A DNA stretch of 64,000 bases, from contig OY987263.1 in the NCBI GenBank assembly GCA_963920665.1, positions 30,492,547 through 30,556,546 of the forward strand, given 5' to 3'. A program made the translations under genes and the position numbers. Numbering within the stretch: the first letter of the stretch is position 1; the number at the start of each line of letters is the position of its first letter. The DNA comes from Straminergon stramineum (lineage: Eukaryota; Streptophyta; Bryopsida; Hypnales; Calliergonaceae). The notes beneath the pieces are model-generated. The model did no database searches, was not told the DNA's origin, and saw nothing but the letters and a program-made list of their open reading frames with translations. Of this stretch, positions 1 to 12,000 are shown in pieces.

Positions 1-2294
1 ACAAAGACTAGTGGAGGCTTTGTTTTCTTATTTTCGAAGAATTTAGAAATAATAAAAATCTTATTTAGAATTTTATATTTATAAATCCATAACCAACACC
101 TATCCACCCATAAAATTGAGAATATTAAGGATGTAATTATTTATAGAAGAACTTTTCAATTTTAGGTTCTATTTTTGTATATTATTATCAGTGTTGCATT
201 TACTAATCAAATTATAGAATGCATTGCAAAATTCAAAATTTGCAACTTTTGTTTTGAAACCAAGGGCAATTACAAACTATGGAATACTAGTTCTAAGACA
301 AGCTCTTTGTGCACTATGGTGCGCTCTATAAGCACTCTTATTCACATCAACAAAATTTTGTTTTAAAATCATTTTATGAAAATTTAGGAATGGATTATTA
401 CAAATTCAAAGGAAAAAATTCAAATTTATTTATACATGAAGATTGTATTAAAATTGCAATTTGTCAAAGCAATTATTTTAAAGTTAAAGAATTTTGAAAC
501 CTCTCATTTAATAATATATTGACTAATAAGTGCCAATACTTTGAGTTTTGAAAAAAGACCAACTTTAATTCTATATTTTAATTTAATTAATAATTTCAAA
601 TAAATATTTTCACTCAAAAATTAAAAGCATCAAACAAAATTTAATATAGAGAGATAATGAATCATCTAAAAAATATGAATACAAAAAATAATCTATCTAA
701 AAATAGTAAAATTCTTGATGTTTTGATTTCACATACTTCTCCTCCGGAAAAATTTAAAGCTAACAATTCCATTTAGAACCTATTTTTCTTTGTAGTTTTT
801 TAAATTTCGGAGTGCATTGAGGGTATATAATAATGTTCTAGTCTTTTAATAAATGCCTCATTTAAACTCTCAAAATTGATTTTCCATCTTTATAATTTTG
901 AGAATCTTTCATTTAATGAGACAACAATCTCTCTATACAATTTTTTTGCAAAATCGTAGGCTACAATTTAATAAATTAAAATTTGAGGATTTGAAAATCT
1001 TAGAATAGAATGAAAAATAGTGCATTGCAATATGAAAACTATTTCACCATACTATGCAAATGCCTATAATCCCAAATTGTTCTTTATAATATATCTTTAT
1101 GAAACCTCAAAGTAAAAAATGAAACAAAATATTTAAGAGTTAACTTTGTTTTCAATCTCACTCTTAGTCACTTGAATGTTTATAGTATTTTTTTTCACAA
1201 CAACATTGAAGAATCATAGCAAACTCCAATAATTTAGAATTGTGACTTCGAGATTGAATATTGATATTAGTAAAGAAATTGTAATTGCAAGAGTGCAATT
1301 CATTTAATGGGATGAATTTCACTTTTTTTCTTGTGCAACTTTCCAAGTAAGATGAATCCATGATCAACTTTAAACTTGTGTGATTTCTTATTCTAATTCT
1401 TCTTCAATAATATTTAATATGAGGTAGCCAAAGATTAGGTTTGATGCCTCCTTGCCAAAAAAATTAATTAATCAAAAGAGTAGGTTCAACATCAAGATTT
1501 CAAATTATGAAATTTTGACATTTTTTAACTTAAATAATATTGAATTGGCAAGCTACCTTGTTTGTGTCTATCTCACCAATGGTACTAGTGTATGAGCATG
1601 GAAAATGCGAGCATGTGAGCCTTGAGCATATGTAGAGGTGGATACACTACAACCATAGAAGGTACTTATAACATAGCTACACTGTAATCATCCAAGTTTT
1701 TTATTATATACATACCTATAACATAGGTTTATAGAGTCGTCCAGGCTCATAGGTGCATGCTTTGGGGCTCACATAATAGCAACCCTCCGGTACATGGTAC
1801 ATTATTGTTAATGGGATATGTAACTACGATAAGACGACATGGAAGCGCTCAACCTCTGGCATAGTTAAGTCAATTATACTTACTAATAGTTTTTACAAGA
1901 ATATTGTAGACCTCATTTAAGCATCTTAAACCAAACTATTTTGATATTTGATCAACTAACAAAATGTGGGAATTCAAATTAATTTTCAATGCTAGCTAAA
2001 ATCCATTTATAACTTGGAGCTTCCAATCAAAAGTTTGGTACAAAGTTCAAAGACAACGTATGACAATGTTCCTTCCTACTCCTATTTCTATCTCTATTCA
2101 TGAGAATCTAGGATTGAGTTTGGATACATCCATTTTTAGCACTTAAAAAAATTTATAATGAGTTTGCATAGTGTTCAACAAATGCATGCTAAAAAGCCCT
2201 TTTTGACTCCAAACAAGACCCAACAAAAATTTATACAATTTTATAAAAGGAGACATGCCCAAGTACCTATTTGGATAATTTCTAAGTGCATTGA
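1..2294. other. AT-rich intergenic DNA, no gene seen
   Basis: Only short open frames without coding character occur here, and no protein family is recognisable. Around 1590-1790 there are runs of 'gagcatgtgagc'-like sequence and a 'gctcacataatagca' motif. They faintly resemble the ends of the element at 29761-30985, but no clean boundary or target duplication could be found. Confidence 0.5.
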
Positions 2295-2778
2295 CCCCTA
2301 AACTTCAATTGGAGATTTTGGGTTTCAAATTCCATCAGTATAGTTAAATTCATTGATACTGTAACCAATCTTTTTATAATATTTGAAAGAAAAATTCAAA
2401 ATTCCTTCAAAATTCGAGTTCAAGCAAAATATTATCATTTGTTAAGCAAAAATTTTGGAATAGATTTGAAATGAGGTTCTCTTGATATGGTGATTTTTTG
2501 AATTTTTTTTGTTCTTTAAATCTATGACCTCATTTCTACAAACCCAATTTTGAATTAGAGTCTTGAATACAATTTTGGCTTGGTAAACCATTTGACATAC
2601 TTCGACATTTGTAACTTCAGAAAAATAATGTACTATAATAACACCAAATCCAAACCATAGGTAGGACAACAACTTAATCAAGTATCTCCACAAATTAGGA
2701 TGACTTTCATCCAAGAAGTAATGAGAAAGAAACATGACTTTGAATCTATTTGAAATTGGACGTTGAGATGTTCAGGGG
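2295..2778 (+). mobile_element. TTAA-flanked non-autonomous DNA transposon, copy 1
   Basis: This copy starts CCCCTAAAC after TTGA and ends with GGGG before TTAA. Its interior aligns by eye with 31224-31792 (same orientation) and 62022-62584 (reverse complement). Shared landmarks are 'caaaattccttcaaaattc', 'tgattttttgaa', 'gacctcatttt', 'aacaccaaatcca', 'gtatctccacaaatta' and 'actttcatccaag'. It has no transposase ORF. The left flank differs from TTAA by one base and the copy is diverged, so the insertion is old. Confidence 0.7.
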
Positions 2779-2782
2779 TTAA

Positions 2783-3848
2783 CTTTGATTTTATGATACC
2801 CACCTATAGTAATATTAAAACTCAAATGATGTGGTCTGAAATGACCCTAAACTACCGGGTGATAGTGATGAGGTACCCTAACTAAATGGTGTGGTCGAAG
2901 ATTCGATACCTCAATGGCAACAGGTTATTTACCTTGTGTGAAATCAACCTCTCTTCCAAACGGAAAAACCCTTGCATTGTGTTTCCTGAAAATACTTATC
3001 TAAAATTTAAAAAAAATTATCCCCCCCTTGAACGATGGAATCTTGAACAATCACAAGAGACAAAACGAAAGAATTACTACAAAATGACGGCCGTATAAGT
3101 TAGTAACTTAGTAGGAGACCAAATTCAAAGACGCAACTCTCCAGTGGGGCCAACAACTGAACGTTCTGCCGGCATGTTCACCCCCTGCACAGAAACCCAT
3201 GATGAGGAGTAAGTTTTTTGGGGGGTTCCCAAAGCTTTTTTGGGATTCCCCCAAAGAAACTTTTTGGTTCCAAACCCTTTTTTTTAAAATTTATTTTGAT
3301 TTGAGCATTTTATATCATTGGAAGCAGTGTTTTTTTTAGGCAATTTAATGCCCAATAGCCTCAAAAGAAAATGGGCAGCTTCAAGCCTATAGAATAAAAA
3401 GGGGATAAATGTATTAAAAAATGTCAAACTGTCATCATGGTCCTGCACATTGTTGCCACAATGTTTTCATAACCTTATTTTATCCATTATGCAGAGCCAA
3501 CACATACAAAAATTGCATACTAAAATTACATATTCAAAATTGCTTACTCATAATTGGCCTCATTTAATGCAAATCCCCAAAATGAAGGAGCCAAGATATG
3601 CAGAACCTTCTTGAAAGAAAGGCCACATAACCATTTGTCTGAAAACCAAAAAATAAACACTGATTGGAAGGAAGGCCAACAGAAGCTTTGATTGTTATCC
3701 TCACACTGGGATCCAGATCTAGGTACCCCACCAGTTGTAACTCACCCGGTACCGGTACCGGTACAGGCAGGAAAAGAATAAAGATGCTCTTTCTTTCATG
3801 GCAGGTCCACACGTGCACGCTACTCCAGCAATAGCAGTCATGCAAGGT
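2783..3848. other. Intergenic stretch with a palindrome and a GC-richer island
   Basis: An imperfect palindrome of G-rich and C-rich arms around a central AAAGCTTTTTT lies at about 3208-3262. From about 3564 to 3845 composition becomes less AT-rich and a 93-codon frame is open on the minus strand. It encodes no family I recognise. It includes GGTACC repeated three times near 3750. It could be a gene fragment or a lone exon, and no function is assigned. Confidence 0.4.
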
Positions 3849-4150
3849 CGTCTGCTCTTAAAGCGACCATTTGAGAGTTGATTGTGTCAGTTTGGGGAAG
3901 CTAAACTCCTTGAAAACAATTGGAAATAATTTTGGTAAATTGTAGTAGGAAAAAAAATGGAATTGGCATCTAATTCAAGTCGATTCATATTTTTTGGACC
4001 TTTGTGGAATTAGTTATGAATTTTTGAAGTTAAAATGTAGTGGGCATTGAAAGCAAGCACCTCCAGAAATGTACACTTTTGGTACATTAAAGAAAACAAA
4101 TGTACCTTTTTGTGTGAATGGTTGCTTTTAAAACATCCTACCTTGGAGTG
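3849..4150 (+). repeat. Dispersed repeat, partner of 54240-54550
   Basis: The two places share the order of landmarks 'ctcttaaagc', 'agagttgattg', 'gctaaa-tccttgaaa', 'attggcatctaat-caagtc', 'tttgtggaatt', 'tatgaatttttgaagtt' and 'attaaagaaa'. Both copies lie in the same orientation about 50 kb apart. No coding capacity or clear termini were found, so the element class is unknown. Confidence 0.6.
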
Positions 4151-5020
4151 GATGTAGCCGAGTAGAATGTAATTTTTAGAGGGGGACAAGAAACGATGTT
4201 TAACTCTCCAAGGACTTTGAAGTCAAATAGTGCCATGTGTTGAATGACTTTCAAGATTATTGTGGAAATGAAGAATGTTCCTATTCGTCAATAAATTAAA
4301 AACATTTTTGGCAAAGTACCTTGGTGATTGGTCTTGTCCTTTCATGGTGAAAGTCAAAAATGGTCTTCAATTAAATATAACTTCTCTATCATTCAAAGAA
4401 TGCAATTTGGAGACATCCTTCCATGTAGACTTTGAATTGCTACATTGATTTATTGTATTAGAGAATTTGTTGAATTAGTGTCACCTACAAGATTGTTTAA
4501 TGTTTCTACAAAATCCTCTTTGTATAGAAACCAATACAATAGGAGTTTCTTTAGGAGAAAAAGATACCATATAGCAATAAATCACAATTTTAAAGGTGGG
4601 TACCCAAAACTTATTTGGGCACTAAGCTAATATCCATAAATTAGTACCCATATGAGCCTTTGACACCACCTTCTAACCAACTACGACTTGATGCTCCAAA
4701 CCTATTTTCTACTTGTGAATATTCTATACTAATTAGAGATGGTGTGACTCTAGTAATAAAATAAGTTAGTATAGCTACAAATCAAACTTATGAGCCATTG
4801 TCATCATGTTATGAGATTGATATAGTCTAGTGGTGTGCTTGATGAGGTTGTCTTCTTCAAGTCTATGCTTTGGTGTGCAAAGATCAAGATTGGCTATGCA
4901 ATTTTGAAGGCCTACATAAACCCAAACTAGAGGCACTTTTGCACATTTTTGTAGTGGACACCTTCAATTGCATCCCAATCACTAGAATAAATTCTTGTTC
5001 ATTGAGCTGATGTGTTTTTG
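4151..5020. other. AT-rich intergenic DNA, nothing recognisable
   Basis: Only short open frames are present, without a recognisable domain, RNA gene or repeat boundary. Confidence 0.5.
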
Positions 5021-5122
5021 TTAGAAAACAAAAAACTGCATTGGAAAAAACGTAGTTTCGTAGTTTTTTTACTTTAAAACTGCAAAACTGTGTTTTTTCC
5101 AACGCAGTTTTGCATTTTCTTA
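5021..5122. repeat. Short palindromic element (MITE-like)
   Basis: The left arm contains 'ttagaaaac', 'aaaactgcattggaaaaaac'. The right arm contains the reverse complement, 'gttttttccaacgcagtttt' and 'ttttct'. The arms are about 40 bases long, around an A/T-rich loop. The 'agaaaac..actgcg' ends resemble the CACTA-type MITEs at 29101 and 39745, but the outer CACTA bases are missing, so membership is tentative. Confidence 0.45.
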
Positions 5123-6801
5123 GAAAAATACATTAGCTAGACAAACGGGAATTTCTTCTAGTGAATGATTGGTGATATGTAAAAACTCAACCTACATTGT
5201 CAAGAACCATCACCATCCAATAGTTTTTTGGTCAAAATTTTAACATGAGCAAATTGAGCATCAAAGAAATTGAGTCAAATATTACATGAAATCCCATAAT
5301 GAAATATGTATGAAGAAGCATAATTATGACGTATGTATACACAAAAATGCAAGATTTTTCAACTCCACCTCCACTCTAATGTATCATACCCTACAAACAC
5401 CTTTGGCATCCAATTGCCTAATATTAAATAATATTAAAGTTGAAAATGAGCTTGACAAGAATAAAAAAATTTAGACTATTTAGGCAATTGTTAATATCAA
5501 CATAAATGTCAAGAGCTTGGATACAAAGGAGATCTCAAATACACAACTAGTCAGAATATCTCTCAAGAAATAAGAATACCATATTTGTTGGCATCATTAT
5601 GTGTAATGAAATCTCTTCAAAGATCATCATTACAAAATCAAATTATATAGTTTTTTAGGCAAATTAACATCAAAATATCCAAATAATTTAGGCATGCATA
5701 CATTAAGGTCATTTTTTGTTGCTAAAGTTGTTGGAAAGTACAATAAATAACCTTTTCCTCCTATTTTTTTGTGGCTCAAGATGATTAGAAAGAAGGAGAT
5801 AATTTAGAATCATAAACCCATCTACCATTCACTTGGAGAGCTACAAATCTCTAAAATTTGATGATCTTGATCAAGTTTGTAGAAGATGATTATGTTCAAT
5901 ATCTAATATGCTCCTCCATTTGACCAATATCTAATACTTGATATTCAACCATTACCCCCGAAACACTTTGTCGTGTACAATCTAAATAATGAACAAAGTA
6001 CTTCAAACCAATATTTTGTCCAAATATCCCTCAATAATCCAAAGCAATTCTTGAATCTTTCAAAGATGGACTTTCTTTATGATTAATTTAATGAAATGGA
6101 TGGAAATAAAATATTTGTATGAAGATATAAGCAAAATCTTCAAAAATTCAAAAAAGGATCCATATGTTAAAGGATTTAAGAAAGAAAAATAACCTGTGTA
6201 CCATCACTAAATTATACTCCGTACTAAATAGTAGATTGCTTGAATAATTAGGTTGCCTTACCCCAATGAAAGTCAACAAATATTTCTATAGATATCCTAC
6301 ATAAAGGTCAGATTGGACAAAAATTAAATCATTTTTGTGAAAGAGTGCCAAATCATGTCATCTTGTGAATGGTGTGAGGTGATGTGGACCCCTAAGAATC
6401 TAACGTGGTAATTCAATTTTGACACTTGAGTGCCAAATCATATCTTCACATATGGAATTTCCATTTATACACATGGAGGTTCACGAGTCCCAATTACAAC
6501 AATACCTAATTCAAAAGTAGGGTCGGGGTGAACTAATCCCCTCACTAGTCCCCCAAAGTCATTCCAAGGGTGCATATAAAAAAAGCCCCCCTAGTTTATG
6601 CCTAATTAATTTATCATGTTCACCTCTTCCAGCAAAAGAATGGGGCCTTTGATTGCATGTATGAATCCAGAGTTTGCAAATTTTACCATTTGTGTTAAAT
6701 AATAAAATTTAGTGTTTTCTCTCAAGGAAGAGTGAAGGTATCAGTTCACCCCAGCCAAAAGTAGTGCATTCTTGTATACTGGTAGTAACAATAAATATTT
6801 A
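5123..6801. other. AT-rich intergenic DNA
   Basis: No gene is seen. The stretch around 6090-6240 shares loose similarity with about 22850-23010 ('gatataagcaa', 'aaaaaggatt', 'gctaaat..cttgaa'), which suggests an old dispersed repeat. The boundaries cannot be placed. Confidence 0.4.
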
Positions 6802-6971
6802 CAATAGAACCTCCCTAATTCAATAAAGTTCTGTGAGACCGCATTGATTGTTGGTCTAGACTTCACAATATGAACTACATACAAAGATCATGCCCCTCCC
6901 TAATGCAATAACCTCTCTTATCTAGTGTGTCAGACCGGTCCTAATCTTATTGCTTTAGAGAGGTTCTACTG
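6802..6971. mobile_element. pogo/Emigrant-like MITE
   Basis: This 170-bp element is bounded by inverted ends CAATAGAACCTC and GAGGTTCTACTG, with TA directly outside both ends. The 'CAGTA-AACCTCT' terminus and TA target site match the style of plant pogo-like MITEs of the Emigrant/Lemi1 type. It has no ORF. A second element with the same ends lies at 63070-63393. Confidence 0.65.
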
Positions 6972-8327
6972 TACATAGTATCAAATGTGGAGAAATTAGT
7001 GTGGGGGCAACCTACTATTTCACTACAGTAAATAGTGTAGTTCATTTGCAACAGATTCTGGCTACCGGGTAAAAGTGACGTAAAAGAGGGAATCTTCTCC
7101 TCCACCTCCTTCTTCTCGGCAGTCGTCACAGTCTTCACAGAAGCCCTTGAGCTTTGAGTGTCACTTTTGGTATGTAAGCTTAATGTACTTTTGCTTTTGT
7201 CTCTTTCCAATGAGAGGGCTCAACTTACAGCTACAGGAATCACTGCCTTACAACGGGGGAGGTGTCAGTCATCGCCGAGATGAGTGTATGGTGATGCTCT
7301 CAGTGTAGTGTTTTTATTGGACTGGACTAAGCTCGAGCTCTGTTGCTGTACTTGCAAGAAGCAGACACTTGGTTACACTACTTGAGTGCCGAGTCTTCCG
7401 CTCTGGAACTAAGTTACCTCTTCGTCTTCTTCCTTTCAATGTTGGGTGTAGAATTTTTCGGAAGCAAATCAGGTTCATTTAGATATTTGGGTTCATCATA
7501 GCGGAACCCTAATCTGGTCATGGGAACTCAATTCCTGACTTGGTAGCTTATTAGCTCTCTCGCGTTGGAATGCTCTTGTGGAATGCTCTAGAGGTTCAAG
7601 GATTTGAGTGGGTTTGCAAGCGCGTGTATTGTTGGCTGGATTTGGTTTGGGAGGGAAGCTTGGAAGGCAGGACAGAGTGCGCTTGGAGAGGAGGAGTGGT
7701 TTAGGTCTTGACCGTGGTTGGATTGCGTGAGAAAGGGGTGGGGTGTTATGAGTGTTGGAAAGGTGCCATAGCTTATGGTGTTACTAGGGCTAAAGTTTGC
7801 CACAGCTGCAAGTTTGGGAACAGTGTGTGTGGACGCAAGTCATGTGGAGGTCTGGATGGTTTGGAGAGGCTTGGGCCGTTTCGTTTGGCATCTGAACGGG
7901 AAGAGAGAGATTGGAGGCAAGTAGTTGGGGAGCTTCATGGAGGTCGTCTGGTGCCTGCCTGGTGCGTTTTTCTTCTGATTTTGAACGTATTTCTGTTTTT
8001 TAAACCATCACTGTAATGGCTAGGTTGGATGCTTTTCTTCTGAGGCTAGAGAGGTGCTGACGCTTTTTACTTTCGTCCAAGGAATCTCTGCAAGTGAAAT
8101 CTCCAACTGGAAGTATTGGGATTTGTTACTAATTGCTGGTACTGCTCAAGTGAATTGGTTGTAATTCCTGCAAAACAATCTGCATTCATTTCCACCAGCT
8201 AACTCACCTTAGCTCTCTGATTTTAAACAATCTAAATGACTGTGTGCCTTAATCAATGTTTTGGAGTACAGAGTCAGCCTGTGCCTGTTCCAACCAACTA
8301 CACTGATATGTCCTATTAGTGAGGGGA

Positions 8328-8348
8328 GGGGGGGGGGGGGGGGGGGGG
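8328..8348 (+). repeat. Uninterrupted G21 tract
   Basis: A run of 21 consecutive G, preceded by GAGGGGA, lies about 660 bases upstream of the receptor start codon. Such a tract can form a G-quadruplex and is prone to length change. The exact count may also reflect assembly or sequencing error. Confidence 0.9.
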
Positions 8349-8935
8349 CGCTACAAAATTTATATGGAAATTGGTACAATACAGTAATATTTCAACCTGC
8401 GCTAATTCAAAGTAGTATGACTTTGGTAAATTAGTGGCACACGCACTATCAGGACAAATCAGTGTAGCAGCATCTTGTTAATTTGAAAACCTAGCTCCCC
8501 ATAGCCTCGCAAGTGAGGCCACAGAATATGTTAATTCAGTAGGCCCTAATAGCCCTGTTAGCTAATTGGCGCTACTTGGTTGGTGCGAGTGAGTTCAGTT
8601 TTAGTAATCAAAATACCGATCATGTGGAATTTTTGCATGTGTCTGTCTAAGTCTCCAATTAAATGCAAGACACATGATTTGTTTGCTACTTGGTGCAGGG
8701 GATGGATTTGCACATTAGGGGTCGAACGGGCGGCAGTTGGAGATGCTTGTAGGTGATTTATGGATGCACTATAGAATCTCCCTAGAGGTATTCTAGAAAA
8801 CCTAGAAATGCGTAGTCACGGATTCTTCCAAGACGTTTTACATCTTTCTCGAATTTCAAACGTGCACCAATTTCTTGAATTTCATGAGTTCTCTGATCGT
8901 TGAGAGGTTGAGTTTCAGATTGTTGCAGGTACTGC

Positions 8936-8986
8936 ATGGGCAAGTGCAATAGACCTATTACTGCACTGAACTCAATACAGTGCTAG
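8936..8986 (+). promoter_or_regulatory. Upstream ORF (16 codons) in the probable receptor leader
   Basis: An ATG at 8936 opens a 16-codon frame that closes with TAG at 8984-8986, 20 bases before the receptor ATG. It lies just after the candidate splice acceptor at 8928, so it should be in the mature leader if that intron is used. Its role is inferred: it may lower translation of the receptor. No conservation test was possible. Confidence 0.4.
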
Positions 8987-9006
8987 AAATTTTGGGAGCA
9001 TCACCA

Positions 9007-12000
9007 ATGGCCAAGCACGTATGGAGATGGGCACTTTCCTTGACGTGCTTTCTGCTGGTCTTCAGAGCCGTGATGGCAGGGATGAGGACCAATGCTCCAG
9101 GTCAGTGTGCGGGAAGATTCTAGAGAAAGCAGCCAGCATCCTACGTTCTCTATTATTGTTCAGCCTCTCTTTTATTTAATGTCAAGTTTGTTATGTTGGC
9201 GGAAATTCACGACATAGGCACTTTTCCAGACTGGAAACCCAAATCTATTCCGGTCCGAGTTTTTTGAGCTTTGTGCAGTTGAATGTCACGAATTTGGCGT
9301 TCTGAGTCGTGTCAATATAACAAAGTTGACACTATATGGCTTGTTATTTTGCTTTAATTAGAACGTTTTATGGAGTGTAGATTGGCAATTTGCCTGAAGT
9401 TTTGAATTCAGATCAGGAATTTGGGAAAATTAACTGGTTCACATTTAACTAAGCTTTCGTTCATTTTGCTCCAGGTATTCCAAACTGCAATTGTGAAGAG
9501 GATTGGGGCCTTCTGGAGCTGGTGACGCGGTGTCAGTTGGCCAGTGACTTTCTAATTGCCCTGGCGTACTTTTCCATTCCGCTGGAGCTTGTCTACTTTG
9601 TCAGCTTCTCTCACGTGTTTCCATTTCGGTGGATTATCATCCAGTTTGGGGCTTTCATCGTGCTTTGCGGCCTCACTCACTTCATAGCAATATGGACCTA
9701 CGGCCCCCATTCATTTCTTATCATGCTGATACAGACAATTCTCAAGATTGCAACTGCGCTTGTTTCGTGTGCCACTGCCATCACTTTGGTCCATGTTATC
9801 CCCACTTTGCTTCATGTCAAGGTGAGTCAGAGCTTGCTACTTTGCTATCCTGGTATCTTGCAGGTTTCTTTTTTCTTTTTTCCTTGGCAAGTGGAATCAT
9901 GGAAGGTAGGGATGTCCCAAATGGGCACTTTTGCTGCTGAGCCTAAACCTTGATCAGTTGTAAGTCATCATGTTTGCATGTGGACACATTTGATAGTGAT
10001 TGCATGGTTGCAATGGAACTAACTGCTTGAAAGGTGGACTAATCCTTCAACATTTTAGTGCTCCGAATTCCTTTCATGCTACAGTGGAAAGAGTTTATAT
10101 TATTTGAATTATTTGTCTCCCTGTTTTTTATTCTTTGGGCAGCATGTGGACTCATTTGATAGTGATTGCGTGCTTGGCAGTGGAAAATATTGCTTCAAAA
10201 GTTGATTTCAGAATTCTTCAATATATAGTGCTCCTAATACCTTTTGTGCAACAATGGCAGAAGTGTATACTATTGTATTTTGGTAGTGACTGTTACTTTT
10301 TGTTCTGATGTATTCTTTAGGTGCGGGAGCTGTTTTTAAAGCACAAAACTGCGGAGCTGGATAGAGAAATGGGAATTATGAAGAACCAAGAAGAGGCAGG
10401 ACGGCATGTTCGGATGCTGACGAATGAGATTCGGAGTAGCCTGGATCGGCACACCATTCTGAACACCACGCTTGTGGAGTTAGCCAAGACTTTGGAGCTG
10501 GCAAACTGCACCATCTGGGAACCCACTCCTGAGGGTGATGCCGTGAAACTCACTCACGAGCTTGAACGACGCTATCTGCAGGTTGTTCTCTCTCACGCTC
10601 AGCATTTGGTTCTCTTACTGTTCCGAGTTCCCCACACTCCAATCACAATTTTCCCTGTGTTTGGATGCAATTGTGGGCTTCAAGTTTTGCTACTCAGGTT
10701 AATTTACTTAGTGATAACACTAACGTGCTCTAATTTGGGAACTATTTGAGGCGCTCTTGTATGGAAGTTTACAATATCTTAGATAAAATCAATGTAATAT
10801 AATGTTGGCAGCACTATTTCGATACTACTTCAAATATCACCCTTCAGGAGCGGGTTCCCAGATAAGGGTCATACAGCTTTCATCCATACACATCCATCTT
10901 TTATCTACTATCCAAATGTTCACACTAATTAGGCCCATTCATCCAAATTTCATTGAATAACTGGGAGGGGGTCTTGCACTTTCCAAACTCTCACACTAAT
11001 TGAATGAGTTTTGCATGAATGTGGTCTAATCAGTGTGAAAATTTAGATGAAATATGAACGACGATAATACTATTTGAGATGAAATAGTGTTAGACCGCAT
11101 TATATTGGTTTTGTCTAAATATTGTGAACTATCATATTAGTGCACTTATCATATTAGTGCACTTGTAAACTTTGAGCAATTCCAAAATTAGTGCGAGTTA
11201 GTGTTATTATTGCGGTGCACACTAGTTGAATTAACTTTAGTAAGATCTAAACTGAAAACTTAACTGGCATATTGTTCCTGTGAAAGTGTGAGGCGGTATC
11301 AAGTCTAGATCTAATCTATTTGCTCCGAAAATATCTTAATTATAATATTTATCGAGTTCCTCAAACCAGTGGTCATTTTTTCAAACGCAATCATGCCAAT
11401 ATTTGGATTGCTACGTTGTAATATTGTAGCATGCCGATCTTTACAATGTAGTCAGCCCAGTCGTTTCTAATTGGAGAAATCTTGCCCAAAACAAGCTAGA
11501 ACTTTGCAAGCAATTTTGAAACAATGTTTTATCCTCTCCAATTACCAAAATTAGATATGGCAGGTGGTGCGTGGCTAAGGGAGGTTTGTGATACGTGGTT
11601 TTGCAGGTGCCAGTCACAGTTCCCGCATCTGACAAAATAGTGCAGACCATAATTCAAACTAGCGAAGCAATAGTGATTCCCCCTGTTTGCGCTCTGGGAA
11701 AGGCGAGCAACCATCGTTTACTGGCAGGTGCTATGGCAGCAGTTCGTCTGCCTTTGCTGCACGTGTCCAATTTTAAAGGAGGCACTCCAGAAGTAGTCAG
11801 GGCTTCTTATGCAATCTTGGTCTTGGTGTTGCCTGGTGAAACCAATCGAATGTGGACTGCGGATGAGATTGAATTGGTGGAGGTGGTGGCGGATCAGGTA
11901 CCAAGTGCTCACTTTGCAGCCCTGTCGCTTCAGTTTTGCCTTCAATACTAGTAGACCTCCCCTGGAGAATCTTGCCGTGCTAAACCCTACAAATTGCAAT

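Larger units (their letters stand above)
6974..9006 (+). promoter_or_regulatory. Upstream region and probable 5' leader of the ethylene receptor gene
   Basis: From about 7050 the sequence is clearly less AT-rich than the repeats on either side, and it runs into the receptor start codon. No transcription start or TATA box could be fixed. A plausible 3' splice site (TTGCAG, ending at 8928) lies 78 bases before the start codon, so the leader may hold an intron. Frames open at 7588-7803 (-) and 7708-8016 (+) encode nothing recognisable and are probably leader or promoter sequence. Confidence 0.4.

Noticed and set aside
1590..1795. Second copy of the Mutator-like element
   Set aside because: Some end-like words are present, but no matching target duplication or full terminal repeats could be aligned.
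7588..8016. Overlapping frames in the receptor upstream region as a separate gene
   Set aside because: The 71- and 102-codon frames on opposite strands lack domains and splice support. The better composition alone is not enough.
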